Assembly (NCBI RefSeq): GCF_963682185.1
Contig: NZ_OY821667.1
Coordinates: 3,733,501-3,797,500, forward strand
DNA: 64,000 bases
Origin: an uncultured Cohaesibacter sp.
GTDB lineage: Bacteria; Pseudomonadota; Alphaproteobacteria; Rhizobiales; Cohaesibacteraceae
Direction of reading: 5' to 3'
The notes beneath the pieces were generated by a model. It worked only from the letters and a program-made list of their open reading frames with translations. It had not been told where the DNA came from and did not search any database. A program made the translations under genes and the position numbers. Each line of letters opens with the position of its first letter. The stretch's first letter is position 1. Of the stretch, positions 37,592-46,165 are shown one piece after another.

Positions 37592-38608
37592 GTGAAAAAT
37601 ATGGAAGAAAACGAACTATTGAATTGGGATGGAGAGTTTCCATTTCAAAGTAAAAATGTAGTCGGAAAACATATAGTCCAAAGTCACTTTGAATCGGCAG
37701 ACAGACCGCTGATCTTGTCTTTCGCAAATAGGTCGAAAATTGCATCTACAATAGATGATGAACTGTGGTCGTATAGCTTTTTGAGGAAAATTGGGTGCAA
37801 CTTTATTATATTTAGCTGCGTTAAAGAGATTACTTGGTTTCAATCTAACCTACTTCAAGAATATATGAAGAAGTTGGGTTGCATGCTTATCGAGAGATTT
37901 GATGTACGTTTAGGGTATGGAGAAAGTATGGGGGCATTTGCCTTGCTGGCCTATAGTTCTCTTTTCAAGCTGCACAGAAGTCTTCTATTCGCACCGATCA
38001 CTACGCTCAATTCTGATTTGGTACCTTTTGAAAAAAGATGGAGAAAGGAAGAATACCTATTTTTAAATGGGCGGTATTGCGATGTCGATCTCAATTCAAA
38101 AACTGTAAATTACGTCTTTTATGACCCACTTCTGTCCTCAGATGCTAAACATGTGGCGCGTATTCCAAACAAAGTGCAATTTAAAATGCCGGGAAGCGGA
38201 CACGGAGGTAAGGTAAAAAGACTAAAAGAACTAGAAATCTTCGACTTTGTTTTTGGAGGATTTATACTTGGTTATATTTCAGGTGAAATCTTTTGTAAAA
38301 AGATAAGAATGAGAAGAGAAATGAAAGATTACTACAAAAATTTACTGAAACGAAGGCACCACAGGGTGACGAAAATTAGAGAAGAGATTATTTTAGAATA
38401 TCAAAAGAAATTTGCCGTTGAAAATACTATAAAATTCAATGCTTCTGATGCTATGTTGATACGTGATTGTGCAGTCGCTTTAGAAAAAAACAATGTGATC
38501 CTAGCAGAGAGTTTGATGGAAATAGCATTCCGAATTCGTCCTGACGGGCCTTTTATCAAAAGAAAGCTTTCTGAATATAGAAGGGAGAGGCTGCGCAATC
38601 ATAAGTAG
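37592..38608 (+). CDS. Islet-borne alpha/beta hydrolase-like protein
   Basis: 338 residues, AT-rich and lysine-rich, unlike the neighbours. The GTG start has AGGA 5 bases upstream; an ATG at 37601 is also possible. A nucleophile-elbow-like GYGESMGAF near residue 110 follows a strand and is followed by RSLLFAPITTLN and VPFEKRW, resembling a hydrolase family known in alphaproteobacteria beside surface glycan genes. The second half is basic and helical (about 225-338), without a known domain. It lies alone between direct repeats that include a tRNA end, which suggests transfer. Function unknown. Confidence 0.7.
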   Translation: MKNMEENELLNWDGEFPFQSKNVVGKHIVQSHFESADRPLILSFANRSKIASTIDDELWSYSFLRKIGCNFIIFSCVKEITWFQSNLLQEYMKKLGCMLIERFDVRLGYGESMGAFALLAYSSLFKLHRSLLFAPITTLNSDLVPFEKRWRKEEYLFLNGRYCDVDLNSKTVNYVFYDPLLSSDAKHVARIPNKVQFKMPGSGHGGKVKRLKELEIFDFVFGGFILGYISGEIFCKKIRMRREMKDYYKNLLKRRHHRVTKIREEIILEYQKKFAVENTIKFNASDAMLIRDCAVALEKNNVILAESLMEIAFRIRPDGPFIKRKLSEYRRERLRNHK

Positions 38609-38712
38609 GCAAAAAAGTATATAAATTTCGAATATAAAATTGGAGGCTGAAATAGCTGCTCCTTTCTCAGAGGGCGACGATTCTCTGTTGAAGGAAGGGA
38701 TTGCGAGTATCA

Positions 38713-38830
38713 CACCCGACTGTACCACCTGTGGCTCTCAAAACTCCCCGAAAATATAATGAAAAGAACGCATTGTGAAATGTGTCGCATTTTCACGTTG
38801 TTCGCTCACCGAACGGCACTACACATGCGT
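38713..38830 (+). repeat. Right copy of the 118-bp direct repeat
   Basis: Matches 36904-37021 at a spacing of 1809 bp with five transitions. It includes the last 15 bases of tRNA-His, but no full tRNA. The rest of 38609-39015 has no gene. Confidence 0.9.
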
Positions 38831-39015
38831 GCAGCATCGTGCTCCGACCGGAGGCATTCGATGCGGCGGGATTGGGCTTGTCACATCTCCATTGAGTTGG
38901 AACGTGAACATTTTTTAAGGGGTCAATCAGGGATCTCTTAGTGAATATGACTAAGCCAGATGATATATAATGGTAAGTTAAAGCCAAATTTTGGCACTCA
39001 ATAGAGGAAGGTATA

Positions 39016-39345
39016 ATGAAACAAATCAGCAAACTCCTTCTGACCTCTGCGTTCTTATTTAGCACGCAAGCCGCTTTCGCTGCTGAACGGGTATGGAGCC
39101 CGCAATATAGCTGCCAGACCATGAAACAACTGGTCCTTGATCGAGGATCTGTCCTCGTTAGCTATCCTTTGAGAATCAATCGTGGGTTTGAGCTTGTATT
39201 CAGCAAAAACCAACGTCAGCAATGCGAAGAGAATGCTAGCTATAACAATTGCAAGCTGTTTCGCGTGCAAACATCTGACGTGGATAAATGTGCTGTAGGC
39301 TATATTGAAGCTCAGCCACCAGAGATAAAATTCTTCCACCGATAA
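39016..39345 (+). CDS. Small secreted protein of unknown function
   Basis: 109 residues with a clear signal peptide (cleavage near AAFAA, about residue 23) and a mature part of about 86 residues containing five cysteines (YSCQ, QQCEEN, NNCKLF, DKCAVG among them). Strong GAGGAAGG ribosome site. It probably acts in the periplasm or outside the cell with disulfides. It ends before a strong bidirectional terminator. I do not recognise the family. Confidence 0.75.
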   Translation: MKQISKLLLTSAFLFSTQAAFAAERVWSPQYSCQTMKQLVLDRGSVLVSYPLRINRGFELVFSKNQRQQCEENASYNNCKLFRVQTSDVDKCAVGYIEAQPPEIKFFHR

Positions 39346-39407
39346 AACGCTTTTAGCGCTTTGACGCTGTGGTTCATCCTATCGTTGGGCGCTAAGAGTT
39401 TCATAAA

Positions 39408-39443
39408 ACACAAAACCCCGCTTATATAGGCGGGGTTTTGTGT
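39408..39443. terminator. Strong bidirectional terminator
   Basis: ACACAAAACCCCGC (39408-39421) pairs perfectly with GCGGGGTTTTGTGT (39430-39443). T-rich sequence follows on the plus strand and an A tract on the other side, so it can end both converging genes. Confidence 0.88.
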
Positions 39444-39473
39444 TTTCTTCAGTCAAATGTTTACGAGCCCTTT

Positions 39474-41192
39474 CTATGTGCCTCCTCTCTGAGCCGCGCC
39501 TCCAGTGGCTTGGCAGGGCTGTATCTCCATTGCCCGTTCGAGGGTTTCTTGTAGCTTTCCCTTTTGCATCAGGAACAATAGGCTATTGTGTATGCGGCAG
39601 GTCGGTAATGCCTCAAGGGTTACACAATCCAGATCGGCCAGAAGCTGAGCAAAATGTTTATCTCTCTCTTTATCTGCTCCGAAGAAAAGCTTTACATCAG
39701 GTGCTGTTTGCGCGCGTACGAGCGCCTTTCTGGCGTCTAGAAGGGCCGGATCGATCGTCTTGGCCAATCTGTGTGCAAGTGCAGTGGGCCTGCGACCTGT
39801 AAATAGCTTGGCAACGGTGGGTATTTCAAAATTGGTAATCGCGCTGAAGCCAACAATAATGTCTGCCTCAAGAGCAATGCCATATTGAATGGCAGTCAGG
39901 CCGTAGCCGGAAAAACCAACCACGATAAGCCGTTTTGCGCCGAGTTGATCGATGATGGATCGCAACGAAGGAATGGATTCCTCAAAGGAATTGGAAAAGC
40001 CATTGATGCCCGAAAGTCCCCAGTTCAATCCTTCCTGGGCACTGATATGGATGTGTGAGCAGCGATATCGGGATAGAAATGCATCAAGGACTGGCAACTC
40101 CAGACCTGTTCGGAATGTCAGAACCACATCTTCGGCGCCAGGGACTTCGGCGACGAACAGGTTGCTTTCGTTCGACCAGATCCTGCGGTCTCTCTGGTTG
40201 GACCCATCCTTCAGAGTTTCTATGAATGACAAGACATTGCCGATATCCCTTCCACCAATGGCGCGGCTGGCTGTGTGGGCATAGGCGGCACAGATCGCAT
40301 CAATTCGCTCTTCAAGAGCTTCCTTTCCCTGTTCAAGCCCTTTGGCTGCGATGTGGAGGATCTCTTCACACAGCGCCACCTTACATTCATCATAGTCTTC
40401 GATATGAGCGTCAAAGGCATCGGGCAGAGTGCGCCGAAGCGTCTGGAAGCGCTTCAGCGTCAACGCATGATTGCCTCTTCTTGACGGGATCATGGCGAGC
40501 ATGGCATGAGCGCGCACATTGTTGGTGTCCTCTTGCAGGATCGCTCGACACACGGTCGCTGCCCCGGCATAGCGCTTCAGGTCCATGAGAGACGAGGCAA
40601 TTTCCACACGGGTTTCCAGACTATCTGGATGGGCCTTTCTGACTTTGCGCAGCCATGCAAGGGCCTGCCGATGAATGTTCTTGCTGCGGGCTATCATGGC
40701 AAGCGTCATGAGAGCCTGATAGTGCTTGGCCTCCTTCGAGAGAACGTTCTTGCACAGGGCCTCAGCTTCATCATTCCTTTTCAGTGCAAAAAGCTCGGTT
40801 GCCAGAGCCGTACGGGCCTGAGAGAAATTCGGATGACCTTCTATTGCCTGCTGAAACCATATTGTCGCCTGTTCGTGATCGCCAAGTTGACTGGCTACAT
40901 GTCCAAGTGTCATCAGGGCCTGTTTATCATCAGGGTGCGTGGATAGCACCTTTCGTGACAAGGATTGGGCGTCTTCCAAGGCACCTTGTGCGACAAGGGT
41001 CCGGAGCAAGCTTTTACGAGCCGGTCGGAATTCGGGCCAGACATCCAGAATAGTGCGAAATGTTTCTATGGCCTGTTTCTGGTTGCCATTCCGGCAAGCC
41101 CTGACACCCTGCCGATAGAGGGCGAGGGGCGTGGAGCCTTTGTCGAAGATAAATGCTGTCAGGCGTCGCATGTGACGCGCGATCGGATTCAC
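39474..41192 (-). CDS. TPR protein with C-terminal alpha/beta hydrolase-like domain
   Basis: 572 residues. The N-terminal half has at least five tetratricopeptide repeats (QALMTLGHVASQLGDHEQA, ARTALATELFALKRNDEA and similar). The C-terminal part (about 340-560) looks like a hydrolase: LTFRTGLELP, then LIVVGFSGYGLTAIQYG with a possible nucleophile Ser, and GFSAITNF. The GTG start is supported by AAGGA 10 bases before. It follows the radical SAM gene by 93 bases on the same strand. The C-terminal layout resembles the islet gene at 37592. Function unknown; a role in surface glycan or peptide modification is possible. Confidence 0.8.
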   Translation of the reverse strand: MNPIARHMRRLTAFIFDKGSTPLALYRQGVRACRNGNQKQAIETFRTILDVWPEFRPARKSLLRTLVAQGALEDAQSLSRKVLSTHPDDKQALMTLGHVASQLGDHEQATIWFQQAIEGHPNFSQARTALATELFALKRNDEAEALCKNVLSKEAKHYQALMTLAMIARSKNIHRQALAWLRKVRKAHPDSLETRVEIASSLMDLKRYAGAATVCRAILQEDTNNVRAHAMLAMIPSRRGNHALTLKRFQTLRRTLPDAFDAHIEDYDECKVALCEEILHIAAKGLEQGKEALEERIDAICAAYAHTASRAIGGRDIGNVLSFIETLKDGSNQRDRRIWSNESNLFVAEVPGAEDVVLTFRTGLELPVLDAFLSRYRCSHIHISAQEGLNWGLSGINGFSNSFEESIPSLRSIIDQLGAKRLIVVGFSGYGLTAIQYGIALEADIIVGFSAITNFEIPTVAKLFTGRRPTALAHRLAKTIDPALLDARKALVRAQTAPDVKLFFGADKERDKHFAQLLADLDCVTLEALPTCRIHNSLLFLMQKGKLQETLERAMEIQPCQATGGAAQRGGT

Positions 41193-41285
41193 AGGTATTC
41201 CTTCCGGCGAGGCTGCAGGATTAAAGCTGGGGCAAGGACCCGTTGGTGCGAGAATGCTGTCTGGGAAGAAAGAGGCAACTTCATT

Positions 41286-42377
41286 TTAGTAGACAAATAT
41301 ATCAGACAGAACACCGATCATTTCCATCCAGTCGCAAAAACTGTTTCTGGATTGCAGGTCTTTCAAGCTTGGTTCGAATTTGCTTGACCAGCCTGCGGAA
41401 TACATGCGGCAGTGTCGACAATCAATTTCATGCGTGCAGCATTTGACATCAACCGATTCAAGGGTTGATGTGTAATAGTTCATAGGGTCTCTGATGCGTG
41501 AGTGACAATCCTCGGCGATGCCTGTTCGCTCATCAATGCTGTATAACGGCCCCGGTGATGTGGACCATTTGTTATAGGCATGGGAGTAAACGACGGTCTC
41601 CGGATAAGCGTCGATCAGTCTGGCCAGGGTGTCCCTTATCGGCTTGAGATGCTCATCCTCGATACATGGGTTCTTCTCCGGACGACTGACTCTGAAAAAC
41701 TCATTGTCATTGGGAGCCGCCTCGCCCAGTTTGTGGAGCAGAGACTTGGTTGGCGAAAACAGATTGAAGGTAATGGGAACACCGGCATCCTGACATAATT
41801 GGACTGCGGTTTCACATTGATCGAAATTCCATGCATTCACTGTATATAAAAAAATTGCGCGAGGGTCTTCGGCATAATTTTTCAGAGCCTTGCGAAAGAC
41901 GCTGGCTCCCCGCATGCGACGGTCCATGGCGTCGTCGCTGCCCCAAAGAGCGATGCCGATCTTGAAGGGGATCTCACGGGAGATGAACACGCTTCCGTTT
42001 GTCCCCACATTGCCATATCTGATGTAACGCGCAGCCACCTTCAGGCGCTCTTGCTCAAGGGAAGGTTCTGCCCCGACAAAGTAGCCCATGGAGACGCCTC
42101 TCTCTGCTTCTGCTGCGAAAAAAGCGTCCCAGACCGAGAGATCTTGTTCTTCATCATGCGGGTTCTGCTGTTCTCTGTCGAAGAAATAGCATCCCTCGCA
42201 GCGCAGATTGCAGCGCGTAGACATTTCATAGAAGGCGGGCCGTCGAAAGACTCTTACAGTTTTCTTGGCCTGTTCATACTGTTCGACAAGATCAGGATTC
42301 TGCGTCAATAGCTGCTTGAGCACGCGAATCTTGGTGCGTTGCATATCGTCTAGGGGAAATTTATCGGTATGCTTCAT
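41286..42377 (-). CDS. Radical SAM protein with SPASM-like C-terminal cysteines
   Basis: 363 residues. The cluster motif C56-NLR-C60-EG-C63 begins a radical SAM barrel. A C-terminal cysteine group (VKCCTHEIDCRHCRMY) suggests one or more auxiliary Fe-S clusters as in SPASM/twitch enzymes, which modify peptides or carry out dehydrogenations. The ATG is preceded by no strong ribosome site. The downstream TPR-hydrolase gene is probably in the same operon. No obvious precursor peptide was found. Substrate unknown. Confidence 0.85.
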   Translation of the reverse strand: MKHTDKFPLDDMQRTKIRVLKQLLTQNPDLVEQYEQAKKTVRVFRRPAFYEMSTRCNLRCEGCYFFDREQQNPHDEEQDLSVWDAFFAAEAERGVSMGYFVGAEPSLEQERLKVAARYIRYGNVGTNGSVFISREIPFKIGIALWGSDDAMDRRMRGASVFRKALKNYAEDPRAIFLYTVNAWNFDQCETAVQLCQDAGVPITFNLFSPTKSLLHKLGEAAPNDNEFFRVSRPEKNPCIEDEHLKPIRDTLARLIDAYPETVVYSHAYNKWSTSPGPLYSIDERTGIAEDCHSRIRDPMNYYTSTLESVDVKCCTHEIDCRHCRMYSAGWSSKFEPSLKDLQSRNSFCDWMEMIGVLSDIFVY

Positions 42378-42852
42378 GCGTGTTATTGCCTTGCAGAAAT
42401 AAATAGTGATCCAATTTAATTGTGTTTTTTGTTACCTGTGTCAGATTTTTAAATATTTTTAAAAATATCTATAAATATTCGAAAAAACAGAAATAGTATA
42501 AGAGAACAGAGTATACGGGCAACATTAGTTTGTTCTTGATGATATGAAAAGTGGCTGAATACATTTATTTCAGAATTCTCACCGAACCTGCGGCTCTCGT
42601 CAAATAGACAGAAGGGTGCATGCTCGTAGCTCATTTCTCCTGAGATGGCTTGTGCACAAGAGAGATTTTTCTTGAGCGATAAGTCGTCTGATAGATGAAT
42701 TTGTCTTTCATTTCAATAAGCTGAGTGGTGGAAAATCTGACCCTTGCGGTGCGCCTCGGCCTCTGGTGCGCAGGTTTTTTGTGCTGGCTTCGGGGGGAAT
42801 GCGCGGGTGGCCACTGGTAATTATGGGCAAATTACGTTTAAATCGGCTGTGT
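42378..42852. other. Intergenic region upstream of the thiamine riboswitch
   Basis: About 475 bases, strongly AT-rich in 42400-42500. It should contain the thi promoter and the divergent promoter of the radical SAM gene. No gene recognised. Confidence 0.5.
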
Positions 42853-42928
42853 AACAGGGGCGTCCGGGAGACCGGGCTGAGATGAACCCTTCGAACCTGA
42901 ACCAGATCATACTGGCGGAGGAAGTTGC
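42853..42928 (+). ncRNA. TPP riboswitch aptamer
   Basis: The conserved THI-element signatures appear in order: AGGGGCG, CTGAGA at 42877-42882, ACCCTTCGAACCTGA at 42886-42900, and the GGCGGAGGAAG segment at 42914-42924. It lies about 75 bases before thiM. Confidence 0.95.
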
Positions 42929-42977
42929 GCTTTAGGTCCCAAGGGAGCCCGATGGTTTCCACCTCGACCCGATGTCA

Positions 42978-43006
42978 ATTCTTCCGCCTCAGTAGGAGCG
43001 AAGAAT
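42978..43006 (+). promoter_or_regulatory. thiM: Hairpin enclosing the thiM ribosome site and start codon
   Basis: ATTCTTC (42978-42984) pairs with GAAGAAT (43000-43006), extended by a GC/GC pair past a bulged C. The AGGAG ribosome site (42994-42998) and first bases of the ATG are inside, so it can sequester translation in the TPP-bound state. Confidence 0.75.
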
Positions 43007-43793
43007 GACCGACTGGGGCCACTATCTCTCTCATATGCGCGCCAATGCGCCGCTTATCCAAAATATCACCAACTATGTCGCCATGAATGTCATGGCCAAT
43101 GCGCTGCTTGCTTCGGGTGCGTCACCCGCCATGCTGCATGCCGAAGAAGAGGCCGGGGAATTCGCTGCGCTTGCATCCGCATTGACGATCAATATCGGCA
43201 CGCTCTCCACTGACTGGGTGCGCGGGATGATCGTTGCCGCTGAAAGCGCCAATGAAAATGATACCCCTTGGGTGCTCGACCCGGTCGCGGCGGGCGCAAC
43301 GGCCTTTCGCCGGGAAACCTCCTCGGCTCTTCTGGCGCTGAAACCCTCCATCATTCGCGGCAATGCCTCTGAGATTCTCGCCGTTTGTGGCGAAATGACC
43401 AAAGGCAAAGGCGCCGATAGCGCAGACAGCGTCACCGAAGCAGAAGCCGGTGCCCGTGCGCTGGCCGCGTCTACCGGTGGCATCGTGGCCGTAACCGGCC
43501 CACAGGATTTCATCACCGATGGTGCGCGAGCCTATCGAGTGGACAATGGTCACGCCATGATGCCGCTTGTCACCGCACTTGGCTGCACGCTCAATGGCGT
43601 GATCGCCTCCTTCATCGTGGGCAAGCCTCATCTGGAAGCCACGACCGCCGCCATCGCCTATTACGGGCTCGCCGGACAGCTCGCCGCAGAAACCACCGCC
43701 GCGCCGGGCTCTTTTGCCACCGCCTTCATTGACGCGCTCTACACCATCACCCCCGATCAGCTCTCCGATGCTGCAAGGATACAGGAATCATGA
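43005..43793 (+). CDS. thiM: Hydroxyethylthiazole kinase
   Basis: Phosphorylates 4-methyl-5-(2-hydroxyethyl)thiazole with ATP in thiazole salvage. 262 residues, normal length. Marks: PLIQNITNYVAMNVMANALLA, SPAMLHAEEE, WVLDPVAAGA, IRGNASEILA, and the active-site Cys in ALGCTLNG. AGGAG lies at 42994-42998. Start overlaps a hairpin tied to the TPP riboswitch. It overlaps thiE by four bases (ATGA). Confidence 0.97.
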   Translation: MTDWGHYLSHMRANAPLIQNITNYVAMNVMANALLASGASPAMLHAEEEAGEFAALASALTINIGTLSTDWVRGMIVAAESANENDTPWVLDPVAAGATAFRRETSSALLALKPSIIRGNASEILAVCGEMTKGKGADSADSVTEAEAGARALAASTGGIVAVTGPQDFITDGARAYRVDNGHAMMPLVTALGCTLNGVIASFIVGKPHLEATTAAIAYYGLAGQLAAETTAAPGSFATAFIDALYTITPDQLSDAARIQES

Positions 43794-44404
43794 ATCTCTC
43801 CGTCTATTTCGTAACCCCTCATAATCCTGACGATTCCCTCGTGCTCGCTGCACTGAAGGGCGGGGCGTCCATCATCCAGCTGCGCGACAAGACCGCGCCT
43901 GATGACGTTTTGATCGCGCAGGCCACGCGCCTTAACAAGTTGGCTCAAGAGTATGGTGTGCCCGTTATCATCAATGATCGCATCAATGTGGCGCTCGAGA
44001 GCGGAGCTGCTGGGCTGCATATGGGCCAGTCCGACGGAGACCCTGTCGCCATGCGCAAGGCTCTGGGGCCGGACAAGATTTTGGGGCTGTCCATCGAGAA
44101 TGAGGACCAGCTGGCCATCGCGGCGGCACTGCCTAAAGGCACATTGGATTATATCGGCTGCGGGCCAGTCCGTGCGACGCTTTCCAAGAAGAACCATGCC
44201 ACCCCGATCGGGCTGGAAACCATGGGGCGTATTGCTCGCGCCGCGCCATTTCCTTGTGTTGGCATCGGTGGCGTCAAGCTGGCTGACATCCCTCGCGTCA
44301 AGGCAGAAGGCTGCGCCGGTCTCGCTATCGTTTCAGCCATTTCGCAAGCGGCAGACCCTGAAGCGGCAACGCGTGAACTGGTTGACGCCTGGGAGGCCGC
44401 ATGA
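43790..44404 (+). CDS. thiE: Thiamine-phosphate synthase
   Basis: Joins HMP pyrophosphate and thiazole phosphate to give thiamine phosphate. 204-residue TIM barrel with VYFVTPHN, GASIIQLRDKTA (substrate/diphosphate site), VIINDRINVALESGAAGLH, YIGCGPVRAT and CVGIGGV. It is flanked by ATGA overlaps with thiM and thiD, which indicates coupled translation. Confidence 0.96.
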   Translation: MNLSVYFVTPHNPDDSLVLAALKGGASIIQLRDKTAPDDVLIAQATRLNKLAQEYGVPVIINDRINVALESGAAGLHMGQSDGDPVAMRKALGPDKILGLSIENEDQLAIAAALPKGTLDYIGCGPVRATLSKKNHATPIGLETMGRIARAAPFPCVGIGGVKLADIPRVKAEGCAGLAIVSAISQAADPEAATRELVDAWEAA

Positions 44405-45198
44405 TCCCGAATATTCTCTCGATTGCCGGTTCCGATCCGTCGGGCGGGGCGGGCATTCAGGCTGACCTTAAGGCCATATCGGCCAATGGTGGCTATGCCA
44501 TGGCGGTGATCGCCGCCATGACGGCACAAAATACCCAAGGGGTAAGCGGCTGGGTGCCGAGCGAGCCGGATTTCATCGTCGCGCAGATCGAAGCCATTCT
44601 GTCAGATATTCGCGTCGATGCCATCAAGATCGGCATGCTGGGTACTTCCAAGGCTGTCGAAGCCGTTGGACAAGCCCTCAAGGAGTGTGCCGCGCCCATC
44701 GTGCTCGACCCTGTGATGGTGGCCAAGGGCGGCTCTCGCCTGCTCAATGAGGAAGCCGTTGACGCTGTGCGCCGTGTTCTCGTGCCCATGGCAACGCTCA
44801 TTACGCCCAATCTGCCTGAAGCGGCGGATCTTCTGGGCTCGATGGAGGCACGCAACGCTGACGACATGCAGGATCAGGCCGAAGCACTCATCGCTCTCGG
44901 GCCCAAGGCGGTTTACCTCAAGGGCGGTCATTTGGTGGCCAAAGACAGCCCGGACCTGTTCTTGTCAGCCGAACAGCGCGAATGGATCTCTGCCCCGCGG
45001 ATCGAAACCAAAAACACCCATGGCACAGGCTGCTCCCTGTCCTCTGCGCTGGCCACCCAACTGGCGCTCACCGGGGATAGTTTTGCTGCAGCCAAAGCCG
45101 CCAAAGCCTACATCTCCAAAGCGATTGAAGGCAGCGCCAATCTCGATGTCGGATCAGGTCATGGACCGACAGATCATTTTTTCATGCTGAGGACGTAA
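44401..45198 (+). CDS. thiD: Hydroxymethylpyrimidine/phosphomethylpyrimidine kinase
   Basis: Phosphorylates HMP twice to HMP pyrophosphate. 265 residues with the PfkB-like ribokinase fold: SIAGSDPSGGAGIQADLK, IKIGMLGT, VLDPVMVAKGGSRLL, LITPNLPEAADLL and the catalytic THGTGCSLSSALA. It overlaps thiE by four bases and precedes thiY by three bases. Confidence 0.97.
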   Translation: MIPNILSIAGSDPSGGAGIQADLKAISANGGYAMAVIAAMTAQNTQGVSGWVPSEPDFIVAQIEAILSDIRVDAIKIGMLGTSKAVEAVGQALKECAAPIVLDPVMVAKGGSRLLNEEAVDAVRRVLVPMATLITPNLPEAADLLGSMEARNADDMQDQAEALIALGPKAVYLKGGHLVAKDSPDLFLSAEQREWISAPRIETKNTHGTGCSLSSALATQLALTGDSFAAAKAAKAYISKAIEGSANLDVGSGHGPTDHFFMLRT

Positions 45199-45201
45199 TC
45201 C

Positions 45202-46155
45202 ATGTCTCGTTTTCCGATCAAAAGCCTCGCAGCGGCCCTTATGCTTGCTGGCCTCACTCTGCCCGCATCCGCCGGCACTCCTTTCTCGGTCATGCTCGAC
45301 TGGTTTGTAAATCCCGATCACGGCCCGATCATCGTTGCCAAGCAACGGGGATATTTCAAGGACGCCGGGTTGGATGTAGAAATCATCGCCCCCGCCGATC
45401 CGTCCGATCCGCCCAAGATGGCTGCTGCCGGTGAAGTTGATCTGGGGGTCTCCTACCAGCCCCAGCTCTATCTGCAGCATAAGGAAGGACTGCCTGTGGT
45501 GCGGGTTGGTTCGCTGATCGATAGCCCGCTCTATTGCATCATGGTGGATGCGGACGGGCCGGTTAAAAGCCTTGCCGATCTTAAGGGCGGGCGCGTCGGC
45601 TTTTCCGTTCCCGGCATCGAGGAAGCCCTGATGCATCGCATGTTGCGCACCAACGGTGTCGAGCCCGATGAGGTGGAACAGGTCAATGTCAATTTCGCCC
45701 TGACTTCTGCGTTGGCTGCAGGCAAGGTGGACGCCGTTGGCGGGGCCTTCCGCAATTTCGAACTGCACCAGATGGCCATGGTCGGGCGCAAGGGAAAATG
45801 CTTCTTCCCCGAGGAGAATGGCGTACCGGTCTATGAAGAGCTGATCTATGAAACCGCTGCGGACCGCACGGATTTCAGCGCGATCAAGACCTTCCTCAAG
45901 GTGACGGCTCGTGCTGCTGAAGAGATCGCCAAAGACCCCGAAGGCACTTGGGAAGAATTCAAAGGCTATGCGGCCGAGCTGGATGATCAGCTCAATCATG
46001 ACGCATGGTTTGATACCTATCCCAAATTCTCGGTCAAGCCGATGGCGTTGGACAAAGCTCGCTATGAAGCCTTTGGCGCTTATCTCAATGAAATCGGTAT
46101 GATTGAGGCCACTCCACCGCTCGATGGCATCACCCATGATCTGTCAGGCGAATAG
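45202..46155 (+). CDS. thiY: Thiamine pyrimidine-precursor binding protein ThiY (NMT1/THI5-like)
   Basis: 317-residue periplasmic binding protein of an ABC importer, family NMT1/THI5-like; the ThiXYZ systems take up formylaminopyrimidine or HMP-type precursors. A signal peptide ends near LPASAG. The family start VMLDWFVNPDHGPIIVAKQRGYF and the PADPSDPPKMAAAGEVDLGVSYQP section are clear. It is within the TPP-controlled operon and next to its ATPase and permease. Confidence 0.93.
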   Translation: MSRFPIKSLAAALMLAGLTLPASAGTPFSVMLDWFVNPDHGPIIVAKQRGYFKDAGLDVEIIAPADPSDPPKMAAAGEVDLGVSYQPQLYLQHKEGLPVVRVGSLIDSPLYCIMVDADGPVKSLADLKGGRVGFSVPGIEEALMHRMLRTNGVEPDEVEQVNVNFALTSALAAGKVDAVGGAFRNFELHQMAMVGRKGKCFFPEENGVPVYEELIYETAADRTDFSAIKTFLKVTARAAEEIAKDPEGTWEEFKGYAAELDDQLNHDAWFDTYPKFSVKPMALDKARYEAFGAYLNEIGMIEATPPLDGITHDLSGE

Positions 46156-46165
46156 TGTGGCCGAA

